Of a stretch of DNA of 64,000 bases, positions 1-13,400 are shown one piece after another. A program made the position numbers and the translations under genes. Source of the DNA: Madurella fahalii (Eukaryota; Ascomycota; Sordariomycetes; Sordariales); the NCBI GenBank assembly GCA_029876055.1, contig CM056877.1:248001-312000 (forward strand), written 5' to 3'. The notes beneath the pieces are model-generated. The model made no database searches, was not told the origin of the DNA, and was given only the letters and a program-made list of their open reading frames with translations. Position 1 is the first letter of the stretch. Each line of letters begins with the position of its first letter.

Positions 1-62
1 CCATTATGTACCATTACTCTGTACAACTCTTCCATCGCCTTCGCCCACATCCGGGATGCAAT

Positions 63-1813
63 TCAAGCAACATGCGTTTTGACCTTGCGGTACCGAACAA
101 CCTCGACGCCTTGTTCGTCAATGATTCTCTCAGCGACAATCTTGTGGCCTCGAACGGCCGGCCAAAACTTGGTCCACAACGTCCAGTAGATGCCGCCTAG
201 GATCAGAACACCAACTCCCACGACGGGGAACACGTAGTAAGGGTACCCCTCAGCCCAGATATCTCCGTCCGAGGGTGGGATGAAGGGCACAATGGCGAGA
301 AAGGCGTTGCACAGCAAAAAGATGACCGTAATAGGCAGCCAAGTGCGCCAGCCCGGATTCCACGGCTCCGACTTTTGGTACTGTAGGTAGATGAGCCCCG
401 CGGCGACGAAGCTGTTGATCCATGCCCCCGGGTACGTGTACAGGCTGACGATGAAGTTGTACGAGGGTCCTGGGGGCGGCGCAAGCAGGACGATGATGGT
501 TACCAGCCAGTGGAGGAAAAGCTGAGGTGTGGTTTTGTTAGCATCTTGACAGAGCTAGGGTAGAAGAGATGGACGTACAGCTGCGGCAGGTGAGTTGAAC
601 GGCTTGTTGGAACCCCATAGGCGGCTCAGGGGCAACAAGCCCTCTTTTCCGAGCTCCTGGTTGAGCCGCGCGTGAGCGAAGCTGACGGCTAGGACATTTC
701 CCATGTTGCTCAGTGCGACAAACGCCGGTAGTGTACGGGCGCCGGCACTGTCCCCAAACACATTTCTGAAAAACAGACCGGCTACAATGACTTCGGAAGT
801 CGCCAGATCCGACTTTGGGATGGCCGCAAAGTAGGCGACATTAGCCAGGACATAGAGGATCGTGACGCCGCCGACGGCAAGAGGTGCGGCGATGGTCAGT
901 GTACGGCGCGGGTCCTTGATCTCACCCAGCACGTAGTTGGCGTTTTCCCAGCCCTTGAAGCTGTAGATGATGTTGAGCAGGGCGTTTGAATAAGCGTATG
1001 CGCCCCCGCCACCATAGCCCTCACCCGTCTCGAGAGCGAATGCGTTGTCAAAGTTGTGCGGATCCTCGATCAGCCTGCGGCCGGCTAAAGCAGCGAAGCC
1101 CGAAAAGACGATGAACAATAGCACGGCCACTTTGAACACGCCGAGCACGTTGAATAGCCGGATCCCCCACTTTGGGAACGCTGCGTGTAAGACGACGGCG
1201 AAGGTGACGCACGCGACACCAATTCCACGCGCCCGATAGCTATCCGTCAGCTCGTTGCCTGCGGCATAGAGAACATAACGGCCGAAGGCAAGCGAGTTGC
1301 CCGACGAAAAGCCCAGCAAAATCATCTGTGAGGCGAGAACGCAGGTGGCGAGGTAGCGTGGATGGCGGTAGATGTATTCCAGGTAATTCTTCTCGCCGCC
1401 CGAGCGAGGGATCGCCAGGCCAAATTCGAGCCAGACGCTAAGGCCGCAGAAGGTCAAGAAGCCGCCTAAGCAGATATGCAGCGCGTCAGCGTTGTTCGCA
1501 GCCCGGCGAGAGACTAGAACGGCATACCTATCACCCACAGCATCAAACTCACACCAACCGAGCCTGTCGCTGCAAAAATGCTCGATGGCGTCGAGAAAAT
1601 GCCAGTACCGATCATCTTGTTGAGGATGAGGAAGACGGCGCCGGTAATGCCTAGCTTGCGCGAGTCATCGTAGGCGTACGTGTTCTCCTCCTGGATCTCG
1701 CCAACCTCGGCGCCGCCGAGGTCACGATCGCGCTCTGCCGGCGCTTCCTGCACATGATCTTTCGTGTCTCCGGCGGCCGCCTCCTCGCTGGAGGCCTTTT
1801 CAAAAAAACCCAT
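63..1813 (-). CDS. High-affinity methionine permease-like amino acid transporter (MUP1/LAT type)
   Basis: Plasma-membrane APC-superfamily permease, most like fungal MUP1-type methionine importers. Three exons: 1813-1528, 1465-579 and 521-63, joined by 62- and 57-bp GT-AG introns, giving 543 aa. A hydrophilic acidic N-tail of about 45 residues precedes TM1, which carries the family signature NKMIGTGIFSTPS. About 12 hydrophobic segments follow, including the FKGWENANYVLGEIKDP segment typical of fungal LAT-like permeases. The start is the first ATG before the N-tail; the stop is at 63-65. Length fits the family. The substrate (methionine, possibly other neutral amino acids) is inferred from family resemblance only. 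Confidence 0.87.
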
Positions 1814-4711
1814 GGTGATTGAGCTGCCCGCTGGAGGTTTGCTGGAGTGGGCAGCGCGAGGTTACAACCAGCCGGAAAGCAGAGCTGCAGGCGCCGATCG
1901 TTTAATATACAGTAGACCCCGCGCATCCCAAGGGCCGTGAACGTGACGTGACACGCCGGCCGCATTTGCGCCATCCCAACCTAAATCTTGTGCCACCGCG
2001 TCCATGATTGCATCTGCCGCGCCGCTGGAAGGTGACATGGGGCCCTGCATTGGGTCTTGGACACTACTACAACACATGAGACACCTCCCCGAGGCGACGC
2101 TGTCGTGAGCAACGCTATGATTGCGCAAGCGCAAGTGAATTTTCCGATTCTATTGTGCGGGAATCGTGGCTCGTGGAGGATTCGACCCCTAGTCCAATCC
2201 ATTCACCAGCGTTCTCAACAGACAGAGGCGCCTTGACTTCGTTTGTGGGAGCGACTGTGAGCCATGGGGCAGAATGCCGGTTGCCTTTTTAGGGCTTCCA
2301 GCGCGGGATGCAAGGCCAACCATCGCTTGTGATGTTCGCCTGCTCCAGCTGTATCGGGAAGGTCAGTCAGCATTACGTCTCGGCACTCTTGGCGGAGGTA
2401 ATGCCGATAACGTGAGGCCATGGCCGGACTGGCATTGTTGGACAAACCGGCCAAATGCTCCGATGCCGTGCTCCCGGCCAAGAATTACGGCAGCGCCAGT
2501 GTTGTTGGCCGACGACGGACAAGATTTGGGTGTCGACCCCCCGCAACCATAGCCGTGCGGCCCGTCAACCACCGGTCTCCGGCTGTTTCGGCGACTTTGA
2601 CTCACTGCTGCCCACGGTAACAGGTGGGCCCCAGAAGGTGTCCGTTAGACAACCGAACAAGCCTTGCGAATGGTTTGCAGACTCGCAGCTCGTCCAACTC
2701 GTCCAGGAGATTTTTTTTTTTATCAAGGAATGTCCTTCTCATGATCGCGCGCCGCGCAGAAGTTTCCAGTGCCGTGCCCTATTCTGGAAGGCAGAGGTGC
2801 CCAATCGGCCTTTTCCGCTTGGGAATGGCCGGTATGTGTGGCCTCATCTCTATAGTCGGCGAACTCGTGACCATACAGTTCGATACAACAAGCTTCGCCT
2901 GATTATCCATCATAGACGCAAGGGGATGCAAGCGGAGAACACCAGACGATGGCTTGCTGATTGTAGTTAGAAGGGAAAAATAAAATAAAGCACACTAGTA
3001 ATTATAGTCAAAGGGAGAGAAAGGAAGGGAGTTAAGCCTGAGAACAAGCCAAAGGTTGGGAGAAAATGCAAAAAGGAGTAAAGTGAAGTAGAAGAGTAGA
3101 AGGAAGGAAGAAAATGAAATGAAGGCAAAGAATGTAAAGCGAAAGAAAGAAGAAGGGGGGGGGGAACAGAAAAAAAAAAAAAAAGGCATCACTCAACGAG
3201 TTAAAAAAGAAATGTTTTCGCCCCTGCAGCCTTCTGTCCCGAAAGCCTCTGAATGTTCTAACCAATGCGGATAATGTAGCTCCTTCTCAAGTATTGAGAC
3301 GATGCACTTTCCTTTGATGCGGTTATCGATGTAGAACCGCAGCAATCCGTCTCCGGGCTCTTGTCCAGCGCCGCTGCAATCTTTTCCCGCTATTATCATA
3401 ACGGCCATTAATTATGACACTTCAATCTCCCGCAGCTCAGTCTGGAGTCAGTCGCGCGGCCTAAGGGCTAGCTTCAAATGATGGTGGACAGCACGAAGGC
3501 TGCGGCCTACTTAGCAGGGAGAAAATGCAAGGCTGGGCGTGATGGAGGACTGAATGGACCATAGGCCCTCGGATCCGGTGGATGGCCGGCCAGCCTTTGG
3601 GTTATGGATAAAGTAGCGATGAATGCAGACGAATTTTGTGAGAAGATAAGAGGTGGCATAGCAGTCGTTGGGAGAACCGTGATGCAAGTGAGGCTAGAGG
3701 CCGAGGCCTGGTAGCTCCCTGTGCTCCTTTCCTATGACGAGGTGGCTTGCAGTTGAGACAATCTAGAGCTTGTAGTAGGAAAGACTAACCATGCTGTCTC
3801 CTCCTGCGGCTGCATGTTTCCCAGGCCCAAGAGGAAAGTGTATTTACCATCGTCAGAGAATGGTAAGTTCTCACAACCTAGCATTCTCCTGACTGGCATA
3901 CTGCGCAGTCCTCTATGCTAGCGGCGGTCATCAAATCCTGCCTTGGTAGGATGCGTGAAGTTCCTCAATTAACCCTGGCCGAGTTGAGTCAAGGGCTGCC
4001 GCCATGGACAATCTCGCAGCGCTCGATCGTCTGCGATGCAGACCCTAACCCAAGAAGATAGAAAGGTAAAGAGGTATGGAAGGAGTGGTTGAAAATTGTT
4101 GAACCTCTAGGCGTGTGGAATGCCAAGTGCCAACCAAATGTCCCCCCACACGTGACTTCGCGTCCGGTTTTGCTTTTCCTGATTCGTTTGCCGGAGGGTT
4201 TCTCAATCTGTCAGACCGCAGTGAACCCGTCGGCCGTGTGTCTGCGACACTATGTCTGTTTCGTATGTGCACTGTTTTCCTCACTTCGCTGGATGCATCT
4301 GAGTCATTTAATGATCCAGCATGTTTGCCTATTTTGCTCCGCGCATTTTAATCGGATGTGATGGTGCCGTCGGCCCAGTCGTCGGGGCCGTCTTCGGTTA
4401 ACGCTGATACCAAACGCACAGGGTGCTGAGTGTGGAGCAGGTGGCCGCGTGGCTCACCATCAGGGTCGTGCTGCGCCTGGGTGGGGTCTTGTGTTCGCAC
4501 TGAAGTGCGCGGCACGCCCACTAACGAACCAGCGCTGAGCCGCGGCGGCGTCGCGCGAATCGCGTAACCAACCGGGTCGCATGTCCACCAAACTGCGAAA
4601 CCTCGCAAATCTTTACCCATCCGCTCTTTAGGACGTCGCCTCGCCTTAGACCCTTCGCTGTCATTTGGTTCCCGCTATCTAGCTCCGCGGACCGCAACGG
4701 CCCGCGCACTG
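1814..4711. other. Intergenic, no gene recognised
   Basis: A 2.9-kb interval between two divergently read genes (permease leftwards, Whi5-like rightwards), so it must hold both promoters. Open frames here (longest about 170 codons near 2455-2970) have no codon bias, domain or splice logic that I trust. A T10 run lies near 2711, and a purine-rich tract is listed separately. Confidence 0.6.
3010..3184. repeat. Polypurine tract ending in G10 and A15 runs
   Basis: About 175 bases in which the + strand is almost entirely A and G, closing with a G10 run (3155-3164) and an A15 run (3170-3184). It is low-complexity sequence in the shared intergenic region. Such tracts can adopt triplex or other non-B structures and are prone to length errors in assemblies. 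Confidence 0.8.
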
Positions 4712-6560
4712 ATGGACCCGGGCTCAACGTCGACTTCCCGTCGCCTCGACCTCGGACCCGTCGGGGACAACGGTTCCGCGACCACCCCCCTTCTGACTTC
4801 TGGTCCAGCCTCTGGCTCGCATCCCGGAAAAATGAATGAGATTGGCGCGGTGCCGAGAGGACAGGCCCTCGGAACACGGTCCTCTGTTGTAGTTAACGCG
4901 ACTTCCTCTCGCGTCGACCCCTCCGGCGGCAATTTAACTGCGCGTCACCAAGCAGCGGCACCGGGCGCCGCCAACTCCCAACCGGCCAGTTATCCCACGA
5001 CAACTTCCTCCGAGCAGCGCTCCACTGCTAGCGACAGCTCTCTGCCCCAATTGCCCCAGCACAAGCAGCTTGCCCTCTCTCGCACCAATTCTCAAGGCAC
5101 CAGCTCCACGAACGACGCAGATCCAGTGTTTACCCCGCCTGCAAGCGGGGGGAGGTTGAGCCCCGGCACTGGAAGCGTGCAGGAATCGAGCCAAGAATCC
5201 CAACTACTGCAACTGTCCCAGATCGCTGCAGCGCAGGAGAGGATACCTGAGGACATGGTGGACGCTGCTGGGGACGGCGCTTTGTCGAGGAAGCGGATGG
5301 CGGACGGGATGATCAAGCACTCGCGCGACAAATCGAGCGCGTCACCGGGACAAGTGGTTGGCCACTCGAGAAATACGAGCACGGTCAGCATAGCATCCAC
5401 CGCGGGGAGCCGCATTGGAGAGGTAGCTTCGCGTCCCAGCTCCTACTAGGCCATCCCCGCCTGGTTGAGCGTAACTGCTCGTGCTAACCCATTCACAGTT
5501 ATCTGCGGAACTGAAAGCGCGTTTGTCGTACGCCATGGTCAAGGTCAATCACGGGTGGCAGTCCCATTCCATTGACCAGGTAGAGACACTGGCATCCCAA
5601 GCGGCCTCTCCGGCTTCCAGCACATCCACGATACACTTGAGGAACGGGTCCTCGGCGAGCCCTCAACTATCCAGCATTTCTCATCGAGGCAGCAATAACA
5701 CGACGCCTGCCACGGGGCCACACAACCACTCCTCGAGCAGGCCCGGCGAGGCTCAATGGAGAGAGTCACCGCATTCAACATCACGGGGGAGCTCGGCATC
5801 CCCTGTCAAAACCACACACGGCCTTGCTCCCCCCGTGTCAATCCAGCCGGCTCAGAACCTAGGCAGTCTTCGAAGGGGATCGAACTCGAGGCACCCGCCC
5901 GCGTTCCTCCCGGCCTCGCACCAAGCATCGCCGCATGCAGCGCCACGCTCTCCGGGCCAACCGAGCCCCTATGTTGGAGCTGGGCGTCACAGGACGATGG
6001 CTGAGGCTATTCTTGTCTCGCCGCACACAAATGTCCGCGAGCAAGACGCAATCGAATCGCTTCTGTTCATGAGTAGTCCGGGCAACTCGGCCAACCTCAA
6101 GCACGCATTTCCCAGTTCGTCATCCCAGCCGCTCCCGTCGGGCCACAACCAGCCGCAAAGGACAGCGCTGCCGACGTCACAACCGCGGAAAAGCCTGCCC
6201 ACGGGTAGGCCAACGCACCACGCTCGCTCCCAGTCACAAACACATAAGCGGGTCGGTTTTGAGAAGTCGCCCATGGAGATGGACATTGACGAGCCGTTTG
6301 GGACGCCAATGTCAAGGGGCACGCCCCGACGGAGGATAAATGGGAGCCACGGCGAAGTGCACGCACCGGTGCCACGGCTGAAGCACTTGCCCGTCTCAGC
6401 CGGCCTCACCGTCTCTTCCAAGCCACGGCCAACCTTGGCTGACGAGGATATTGATCGGATGCTAGACCGAGCGGCAGCTGAAGACTCGGACTCAGATGGC
6501 GAGATTCATATTCCGGTACAGAGGGCGCGCCGGGACGGCGCTCATGTTGTTGGTGCATGA
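4712..6560 (+). CDS. Whi5/Nrm1-family G1/S transcriptional repressor
   Basis: Nuclear co-repressor of the Whi5/Nrm1 family, which binds SBF/MBF-type transcription factors and restrains G1/S genes until phosphorylated by cyclin-CDK. Exons 4712-5422 and 5499-6560, joined by a 76-bp phase-0 GT-AG intron with a GCTAAC branch site at 5483-5488, give 590 aa. Just after the splice lies the signature LKARLSYAMVKVNHGW, matching the short GTB motif that defines the family. The rest is Ser/Pro/Thr-rich and disordered, with many S/T-P sites (potential CDK targets) and an acidic patch near the C-terminus (MEMDIDEP; later EDSDSDGE). Family assignment rests on that one motif; whether it acts on SBF or MBF cannot be told. 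Confidence 0.82.
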
Positions 6561-7474
6561 TGCTGTAATCCCCGCGCCGTGAGCGGGATAGAGAGAGGGC
6601 TAGACGGTTTCGCACGGCTAGGGCTGCTGTGTTCTACACAGCGTTATGGGTACACAGAGGGCTCACCAACAAGTGTTGTCCACGCCTCGGTTTTGACTCT
6701 AAAAAAGACATTTTTACGGGCATATGTGTTTGGAGGCCTAATGAATGCCCGCTGGCGCACGTTTTCCGATTTAGTCATGACGAGGATGCATTTTTTCCCA
6801 TCATTCTTCATTTTATTCTCATTATTCTTTTCCGTTCCAGCGGATCGGGCCTGGTCTGGGGATGCCTTCAAGGGTCTTGCTGACTACACGGATACTGCTG
6901 GCTGCATTTAGGACTGGCGTTGCGTTTTGTTGCCTGCGAATTGCGCCCGACAATGTGCCGTCGGCTGTACATAGCTCAGCATGGCGATAGGGCAGCAATG
7001 GTATGATGATTGCCTGTTCCGATGATCTCTGTGTCCGTGTGGGAGCTTGTCTTGGATGCTGCCTTGCATCCTCAAGGGTCGTCGGATGCGATCCGTCACG
7101 GGACAAAGCATGCCTAGTTACCGAGGAACGGGAGTGGTCCCGTCTTCCTTTTGCGGCAATCTGAAAGGCAACCCGTCTTATACGGCATTTCCAGAGCATG
7201 ATTGGCCGCCCATCAAACACCTGAAACAGCCACGGGCTGCGGTCAGGCACCGCCCGTGCGCTGGGCTGCAGGACCCGCGCTCCGGTGCCTGCCTTGCATA
7301 CCTGTACCTTGCTGATGTGCTGTTGCTGGTTGCCTCCATCGACCAAACACCGTAAAAAAAAATCCTTATTCGCTCTTCGAACAGCCAGTCTGCAGCCCGG
7401 TTCCCTAGCGACATGCTGTAGACGGCGGCTGCCTGGACCGATTCTACTAACAACCCCGCCATACGCCGGGCGTA
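6561..7474. other. Intergenic, no gene recognised
   Basis: About 0.9 kb holding the 3' flank of the Whi5-like gene and the promoter of the next gene. The stretch around 6790-6840 is T-rich. No coding pattern that survives frame or splice checks was seen. Confidence 0.6.
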
Positions 7475-8765
7475 ATGCGAGCCAAAGCGCTGCTCCGCCG
7501 GCTGCGGGCCATTTTCCGTCAGAAGATTGAGAAGAGGGCGGGCACCAAGCGCCAGCGCCGAAATGGGCCGTCCACCGTGAATGAGCCAGTCATCTTGCAC
7601 CAAGATCTACGGGCGGTCCAAGGTGCAGCTGACATCCCAAAGACCATCACCCGGGCCGAGTTGCAGTCGTCGGCGAACCCCCAGGACGCATGCACCTTCT
7701 TCTCGCGTCTTCCGCTCGAGATCCGGCGCATGATCTATCGCGAGGTGTGGAGCGGCTATCTCGAGCCCCGCCGCCCGCCAACGTCAAGCCCCGGATCGGA
7801 CCTGCGTCTGCACATCTACGCGAACGGCTCGGGCCGCGGCATTCTTGGTCACACCCCCTGCAAGGTCCACCCGGGCGACCCGGTCCAGGAGGATGCGTGG
7901 GTCACGGCGCCCTGGCCGTTCGACAACGACGGCGGCAGCCCAAGTAGGATGCCGCCCGGCTGGTTCTGGTTCGCCTGGGTCATGCGCCTCAACTGGGGCA
8001 AGCACTGGAAGTGCCAGCACGCCATCCAGAAGCGGTGGGATCCGTTGACAGGGCGGGCAGAGCCGGCCGAGGAGGCGCCGTTCCTGCCGCTGTTTTTGAC
8101 GTGCAAGAAGATGTGGGAACCCTACCTCTTCGAATCTAGGCGGCGATAAGATAGGATAGCTAACGTGAGTCAGATATCTCGAGGCTATCGTCTCATTCTT
8201 CGAGAATGTCACGCCCGTCTTTACCTTCTCGGTCGACGCCCACCGCTTCTTCATCCAGAGGCCGCATTCGTTTCTGGAGGACCTGCGGTCACTGGAGCTG
8301 AGTTTCACCAACCCAAACGACCATCTCTACCTGACCAAGCGCGGCGAGGACACGGTGGCCCCCCCTGTTGAAACAGGCACCGACGATGACAACTCGGTTC
8401 TGCTCCATATGCTAGCTCGCCCTGCTCCCCGCGCCCTCGGCTGCACAGCCGAGTCCTGCCCGCCCAGCAGTATCACGTTTGGCGAGAAGCTGTGGCGCAC
8501 TCTTCTTCAGGGCGTAAAGGATGCGGCCCCGAACGTAAGGGACATGAACGTCACTCTTGCGGGGAGGATATCGCGTGATGCGATACTCGCCGGGTTTGGC
8601 GAGTTTGAAAAGCACGAAGGCACGACTCCGGAGCTTCTCGACGGGGAGGGTGCGCCGGAGGTGTGGAAATTACCAGGGAAACTGGCCGTGACGTTCAAGC
8701 CGGACGGGGAAACGTACGTCCAGGAGGGATCCAAGATGATCCGTCAGGATAATAAACAAGACTGA
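7475..8765 (+). CDS. DUF7730-like fungal protein of unknown function
   Basis: Exons 7475-8112 and 8174-8765, joined by a 61-bp phase-2 intron (GTGGGA donor, GCTAAC branch, CAG acceptor), give 409 aa. The N-terminus is strongly basic. Near residues 70-90 is the F-box-like segment FSRLPLEIRRMIYREVW that opens the DUF7730 domain of many fungal proteins. After the splice the conserved LTCKKIYLEAI and FENVTPVFTFSV segments follow, which supports the junction. No catalytic motif was seen. Such proteins are common and expanded in Pezizomycotina, and no role is established. The start is the first ATG ahead of the basic stretch; an earlier exon cannot be excluded. Confidence 0.75.
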
Positions 8766-10425
8766 GGGGACCTTGTGGCGCGAAAGGGTGCGGGCGGTTC
8801 TCCGGCAGGAGTCATTCTGTGGGGTCCGGATGTGTGAGTATTTCATGGCTGGCCAGGTTTCATTGCATGATCTCGGTAATGGTACGAATAGCTTTCGGTC
8901 TGTGTTATTGCACTCGCTTTCGACGGGTTTCTCTTCAGACTGGCCGGTTCGGAGGTAACGGTATCGGGACACGGGTATCTTTGTTTCTTAATTATACTTC
9001 TTCTTCGGATAGTCGCTAGTCATGCTAGCCCCTCAGTCCTTCACCTTAACCTCATCGACGCTGCTGGGAACTAGATCGAAGACTAAGAATCAAATTTTCC
9101 ATGGTAAAAGTAGTAGTCGAGCCTGAAAAGAGGACCCAGTAATTGAGTCAGTAACAGCGCGAGGTAAAGACCATTAAGCCGTAAAATTGCAAGCCCCAAG
9201 GTATTCAAACATTTAGCAAGATGGCGCTTCGATACGCAAGCCGAAAATCAGCAGTGCAAAAGCCCACTTGAGCATCCCTTTTCCAATAGTTGTTCCGAGT
9301 AGCCTCAATCCCAATCTTACGGCCGCGGTGTCCAAACATGCAGGCTTGCAGCTAGGATACAAGCAGCGCATCTCGATCTTGCTGTCAGTTACATATCCGA
9401 CAGAGGGCAGTTAGAATCGTCATTGGCCACTGATTGCATGTGTCACCAAGTCCCTGTCACTCAGCAGACGGTTGCCTCCCCACCCATCAACTCTCGCCCT
9501 ATTCAACCCTTAAACAAAGGTAGAGGAGGATAGCGGGAGAACTTCCCACCAACACTAGACCAGGTCCAGAAAATGGTGGCATAAACCGTAATTGCAGTGG
9601 CGTCCAGAGTTTCGATATGCTCCCTTCCATTTTGGGCCAGGCATCTGAGACGGTTTAGCGATATTCTGTGGTAGGCACTTTCCTTATTCCCACTGCCGGA
9701 CATATCGCATTTCTTTCAGAGATTAAGTACAATCCAACCCCATCCCTCTATAATGCTAAGTTCCAAGGCTAGCGCTAGGCCCCAGTACCATCGTCGCAGT
9801 ATCCCATGGACAAGATGGAAGAATAGAGATGATGCCAGAAAGGGCTTCGTTCAAGGGAAAAAAAAAATCGAACCCAAGTGGCTGCGCAGGAAACGACGAG
9901 GAACAGGAAACGGAGGGGGCTCGGAGGGGACGGCATGTATGGGGTTTAACGAAGGAGAACTACTCAAAGGGATTTGGCACGGACTAAATCAACACTGACA
10001 CGCTAGTAGGCGTCGACTGCGGTGGTGGGATAGTCTGAGAACTTAACATTAAGCTAGTAGAAACACCAAGGTCACTAAAATAGCACCTACACCTTGATGT
10101 TGTGGGATGACGAGCGTGGGGCCATGCAGAATTCAGGTGAGGCGAGTTCTGTCGCTTTGGCCCCCACGTGGCGACAGCTGACATGAATCCGAGGCGGTGG
10201 CGCCAGCATGAGAGCTGAACTGGGACGCGATTGGACCGAAAAGAACAGTCCGTCCCGTCGCAATCCCATCCACGCTCCGACATCTCCAGGCATTTTTCCA
10301 TCGCCTTCCCCCCGTTGCCGACAGACGCCGGCTCGCATTGTTGCATTGTTGTTTGGCCCGGGCGGCTTTCTTCAATGCCGGAAACATAGGCGACATTCCC
10401 GTGTTTTCCCCTTCTACCGACCAGC
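8766..10425. other. Intergenic, no gene recognised
   Basis: A 1.66-kb, comparatively AT-rich interval upstream of the P5A ATPase gene. Open frames are short and carry no recognisable motif. It presumably contains the ATPase promoter and the DUF7730-like gene's 3' UTR. Confidence 0.6.
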
Positions 10426-13400
10426 ATGGCGCCGCTCGTCGACAATTCACAGATCAAGGCCGCCGAGCTGCTCCGGCCGCTACCCCTGCCGCAACATGCC
10501 TACATCTGGCCTTTCGCCATAGTATGGCCCATCTTCCTTCGCTTCTACCTCAGCACCGACCTCTACGACAAGTACATCCAGGCTCCCGAATGGACCTTTG
10601 TCTGGGTCGGCACAATCGTCACTTGCCAAACACTGGTCTGGCTCTGCACCCATTGGAGCGTCAACCTCGATGCCGCTTTCACGGCGAAGAGGGCGCGATC
10701 CATCGAAGATGCCGAGTTGATCAAGGTCATCCCCATTGCGAATGCCGGCTCCGCTGAGATTTGCAAACTTGTCCGCGATAAGGTGAGCCCCTCCGCATCC
10801 CTCCCCCACTCCCCCAGCGAAAATCTCACAGAAGGGCTGAAACACTCTTGCGTCCAGGTCGGTGACAAGACGAACATCTCCTTCTTCTTCCAGAAACGCC
10901 GGTTCCTCTACAACCCGGAGAGCGGGAGCTTCAGCACCCTCACATATGATATCGATGCGAATCCGAAGCTGGGCCAGTTGCAGCGGTCGAGGGGCATCGT
11001 GAGCGCCGCCGAGCTCAACCGCCTCGAGCAGCATTATGGGACAAATACCTTTGACATTCCCGTCCCGACCTTCACCGAGCTCTTCAAGGAGCACGCGGTC
11101 GCGCCGTTCTTCGTCTTCCAGATCTTCTGCGTCGGCCTGTGGCTTCTCGATGAGTACTGGTACTACTCGCTCTTCACCCTCTTCATGCTCGTCATGTTTG
11201 AGAGCACCGTTGTGTGGCAGCGCCAGCGGACGTTGAACGAGTTCCGTAGCATGAGCATCAAGCCCTATGACATGTATGTCTTCCGCCTCGGAAAGTGGAC
11301 CGAAATTCAGAGCGACAAGCTTCTGCCGGGTGATCTGGTATCAGTTTCGCGGACCAAAGAGGACAGTGGCGTGGCGTGCGACATGCTCTTGGTTGAGGGA
11401 ACTGCGATCGTTAACGAGGCGATGCTTTCTGGTGAGAGCACGCCTCTCCTCAAGGACTCGATCCAGCTGCGCCCGGGTGATGCCACTATTGACTTGGACG
11501 GCCTCGACAAGAATTCGTTCCTGTGGGGCGGTACGAAGGTGCTCCAGATCACCCATGGTAACGCCGACGAGGAGAGGCCAAAGGTCGCATCCGGCGTTCC
11601 TCCCCCCCTGACAATGGCGCAATGGCCATTGTGACCAAGACCGGCTTCGAGACATCGCAAGGCAGCTTGGTGCGAACCATGATCTACTCGACCGAGCGTG
11701 TCTCAGCCAACAACGTTGAGGCTTTGCTCTTCATTCTGTTCCTTCTCATCTTCGCCCTGGCCGCCTCGTGGTATGTGTGGGACGAGGGTGTCCGCAAGGA
11801 CCGCAAGCGATCCAAGCTTCTGCTCGATTGCATCCTCATCGTGACAAGCGTCGTCCCGCCCGAGCTCCCCATGGAACTGAGCTTAGCTGTCAACACCAGC
11901 CTGTCTGCGCTCGCCAAGTTCGCCATCTTTTGCACCGAGCCGTTCAGAATCCCTTTCGCGGGTCGCATTGACGTGGCATGCTTTGACAAGACGGGAACCC
12001 TGACAGGGGAAGATTTGGTCGTTGAGGGTATCGCTGGCCTCGGACTTGGCCATTCAGGGACGGATACTCCCAGGGAATCTGATGGAGCCCATAGCCGCAT
12101 GAGCGCCGTTCACGAGGCTGGCATGGAAACTACGTTGGTCCTCGCCAGTGCCCATGCACTGGTGAAGCTCGACGAGGGCGACATCGTGGGCGACCCCATG
12201 GAGAAGGCTACGCTTACTGCCTTGGGCTGGAGCTTGGGGAAGAACGACATCCTGTCCAGCAAACCGGCAAACGCGGCCGCTGGGGGCATCCTTGGGACTG
12301 TCCAGGTCAAGCGCCGGTTCCAGTTCTCGTCTGCTCTCAAGCGCCAGAGCTCAGTCGCTACCATTGCGTCGACCGATGCCAAGACTGGCAGGAAGCTGAG
12401 AGGCACATTTGTTGCTGTCAAGGGAGCGCCCGAGACGATCATGAAAATGCTGGTTACTGTCCCGCAAGACTACGAGGAGACATTCAAGTACTTCACCCGC
12501 CGCGGCTCTCGAGTCCTTGCCCTGGCGTACAAGCACCTCACGACTGAAGGCGAGCTGAGCACTCACAAAATCAACGAACTCAAGCGTGAAAACGTCGAGG
12601 CGGACCTCAACTTTGCCGGCTTCCTGGTCCTACAGTGCCCGCTCAAAGACGACGCAAAACAGGCCGTCCGCATGCTTAACGAGAGCAGCCACCGCGTGGT
12701 CATGATTACCGGAGACAATCCTCTCACGGCCGTTCACGTGGCAAAGGAAGTCGAGATTGTTGACCGTGACGTTCTCATATTGGATGCGCCCGAGCACAGC
12801 GTACACGGCGAGGAGTCGCTTATCTGGCGCAGCGTCGATGATAAGATCCGGATCGATGTTGACCCTACCAAACCCATCGACCCCGAGATCCTCAAGACGA
12901 AAGACCTCTGTGTTACCGGTTATGCGCTGAGCAAGTTCAAGGACCAAGTCGGCTGGAGGTCTCTCCTCCGGTACACCTGGGTGTACGCACGGGTGTCGCC
13001 TAAGCAGAAGGAGGACATCTTGCTGGGCCTGAAAGATATGGGATACTACACGCTCATGGCCGGTGACGGCACCAACGATGTCGGCGCTCTCAAGCAAGCC
13101 CATATTGGCGTTGCCCTTCTCAATGGCACGCAGGAGGATCTCACTCGGATTGCCGAGCACGCTCGAAACACCAAGATGAAGGATCTTTACCAGAAGCAGG
13201 TGGATCTGATGACGCGCTGGAAGCAGCCCGCTCCTCCGGTTCCTGCAATGATTGCGCATCTGTACCCCCCTGGACCGTCCAACCCGCACTACGAGAAGGC
13301 CATGGAGCGGGAGGCGCAGAAGAAGGGCGTCACCGTTGAGCAGCTCGCCAAGGCGAACGGCACTGATATCGAGACGGTTACTTCTCCGGCTGCCCAGCAG

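Noticed and set aside
2455..2970. A 171-codon open frame on the + strand
   Set aside because: No domain, skewed composition for a shadow frame, overlaps equally long frames in other phases, and lacks splice partners or start context.
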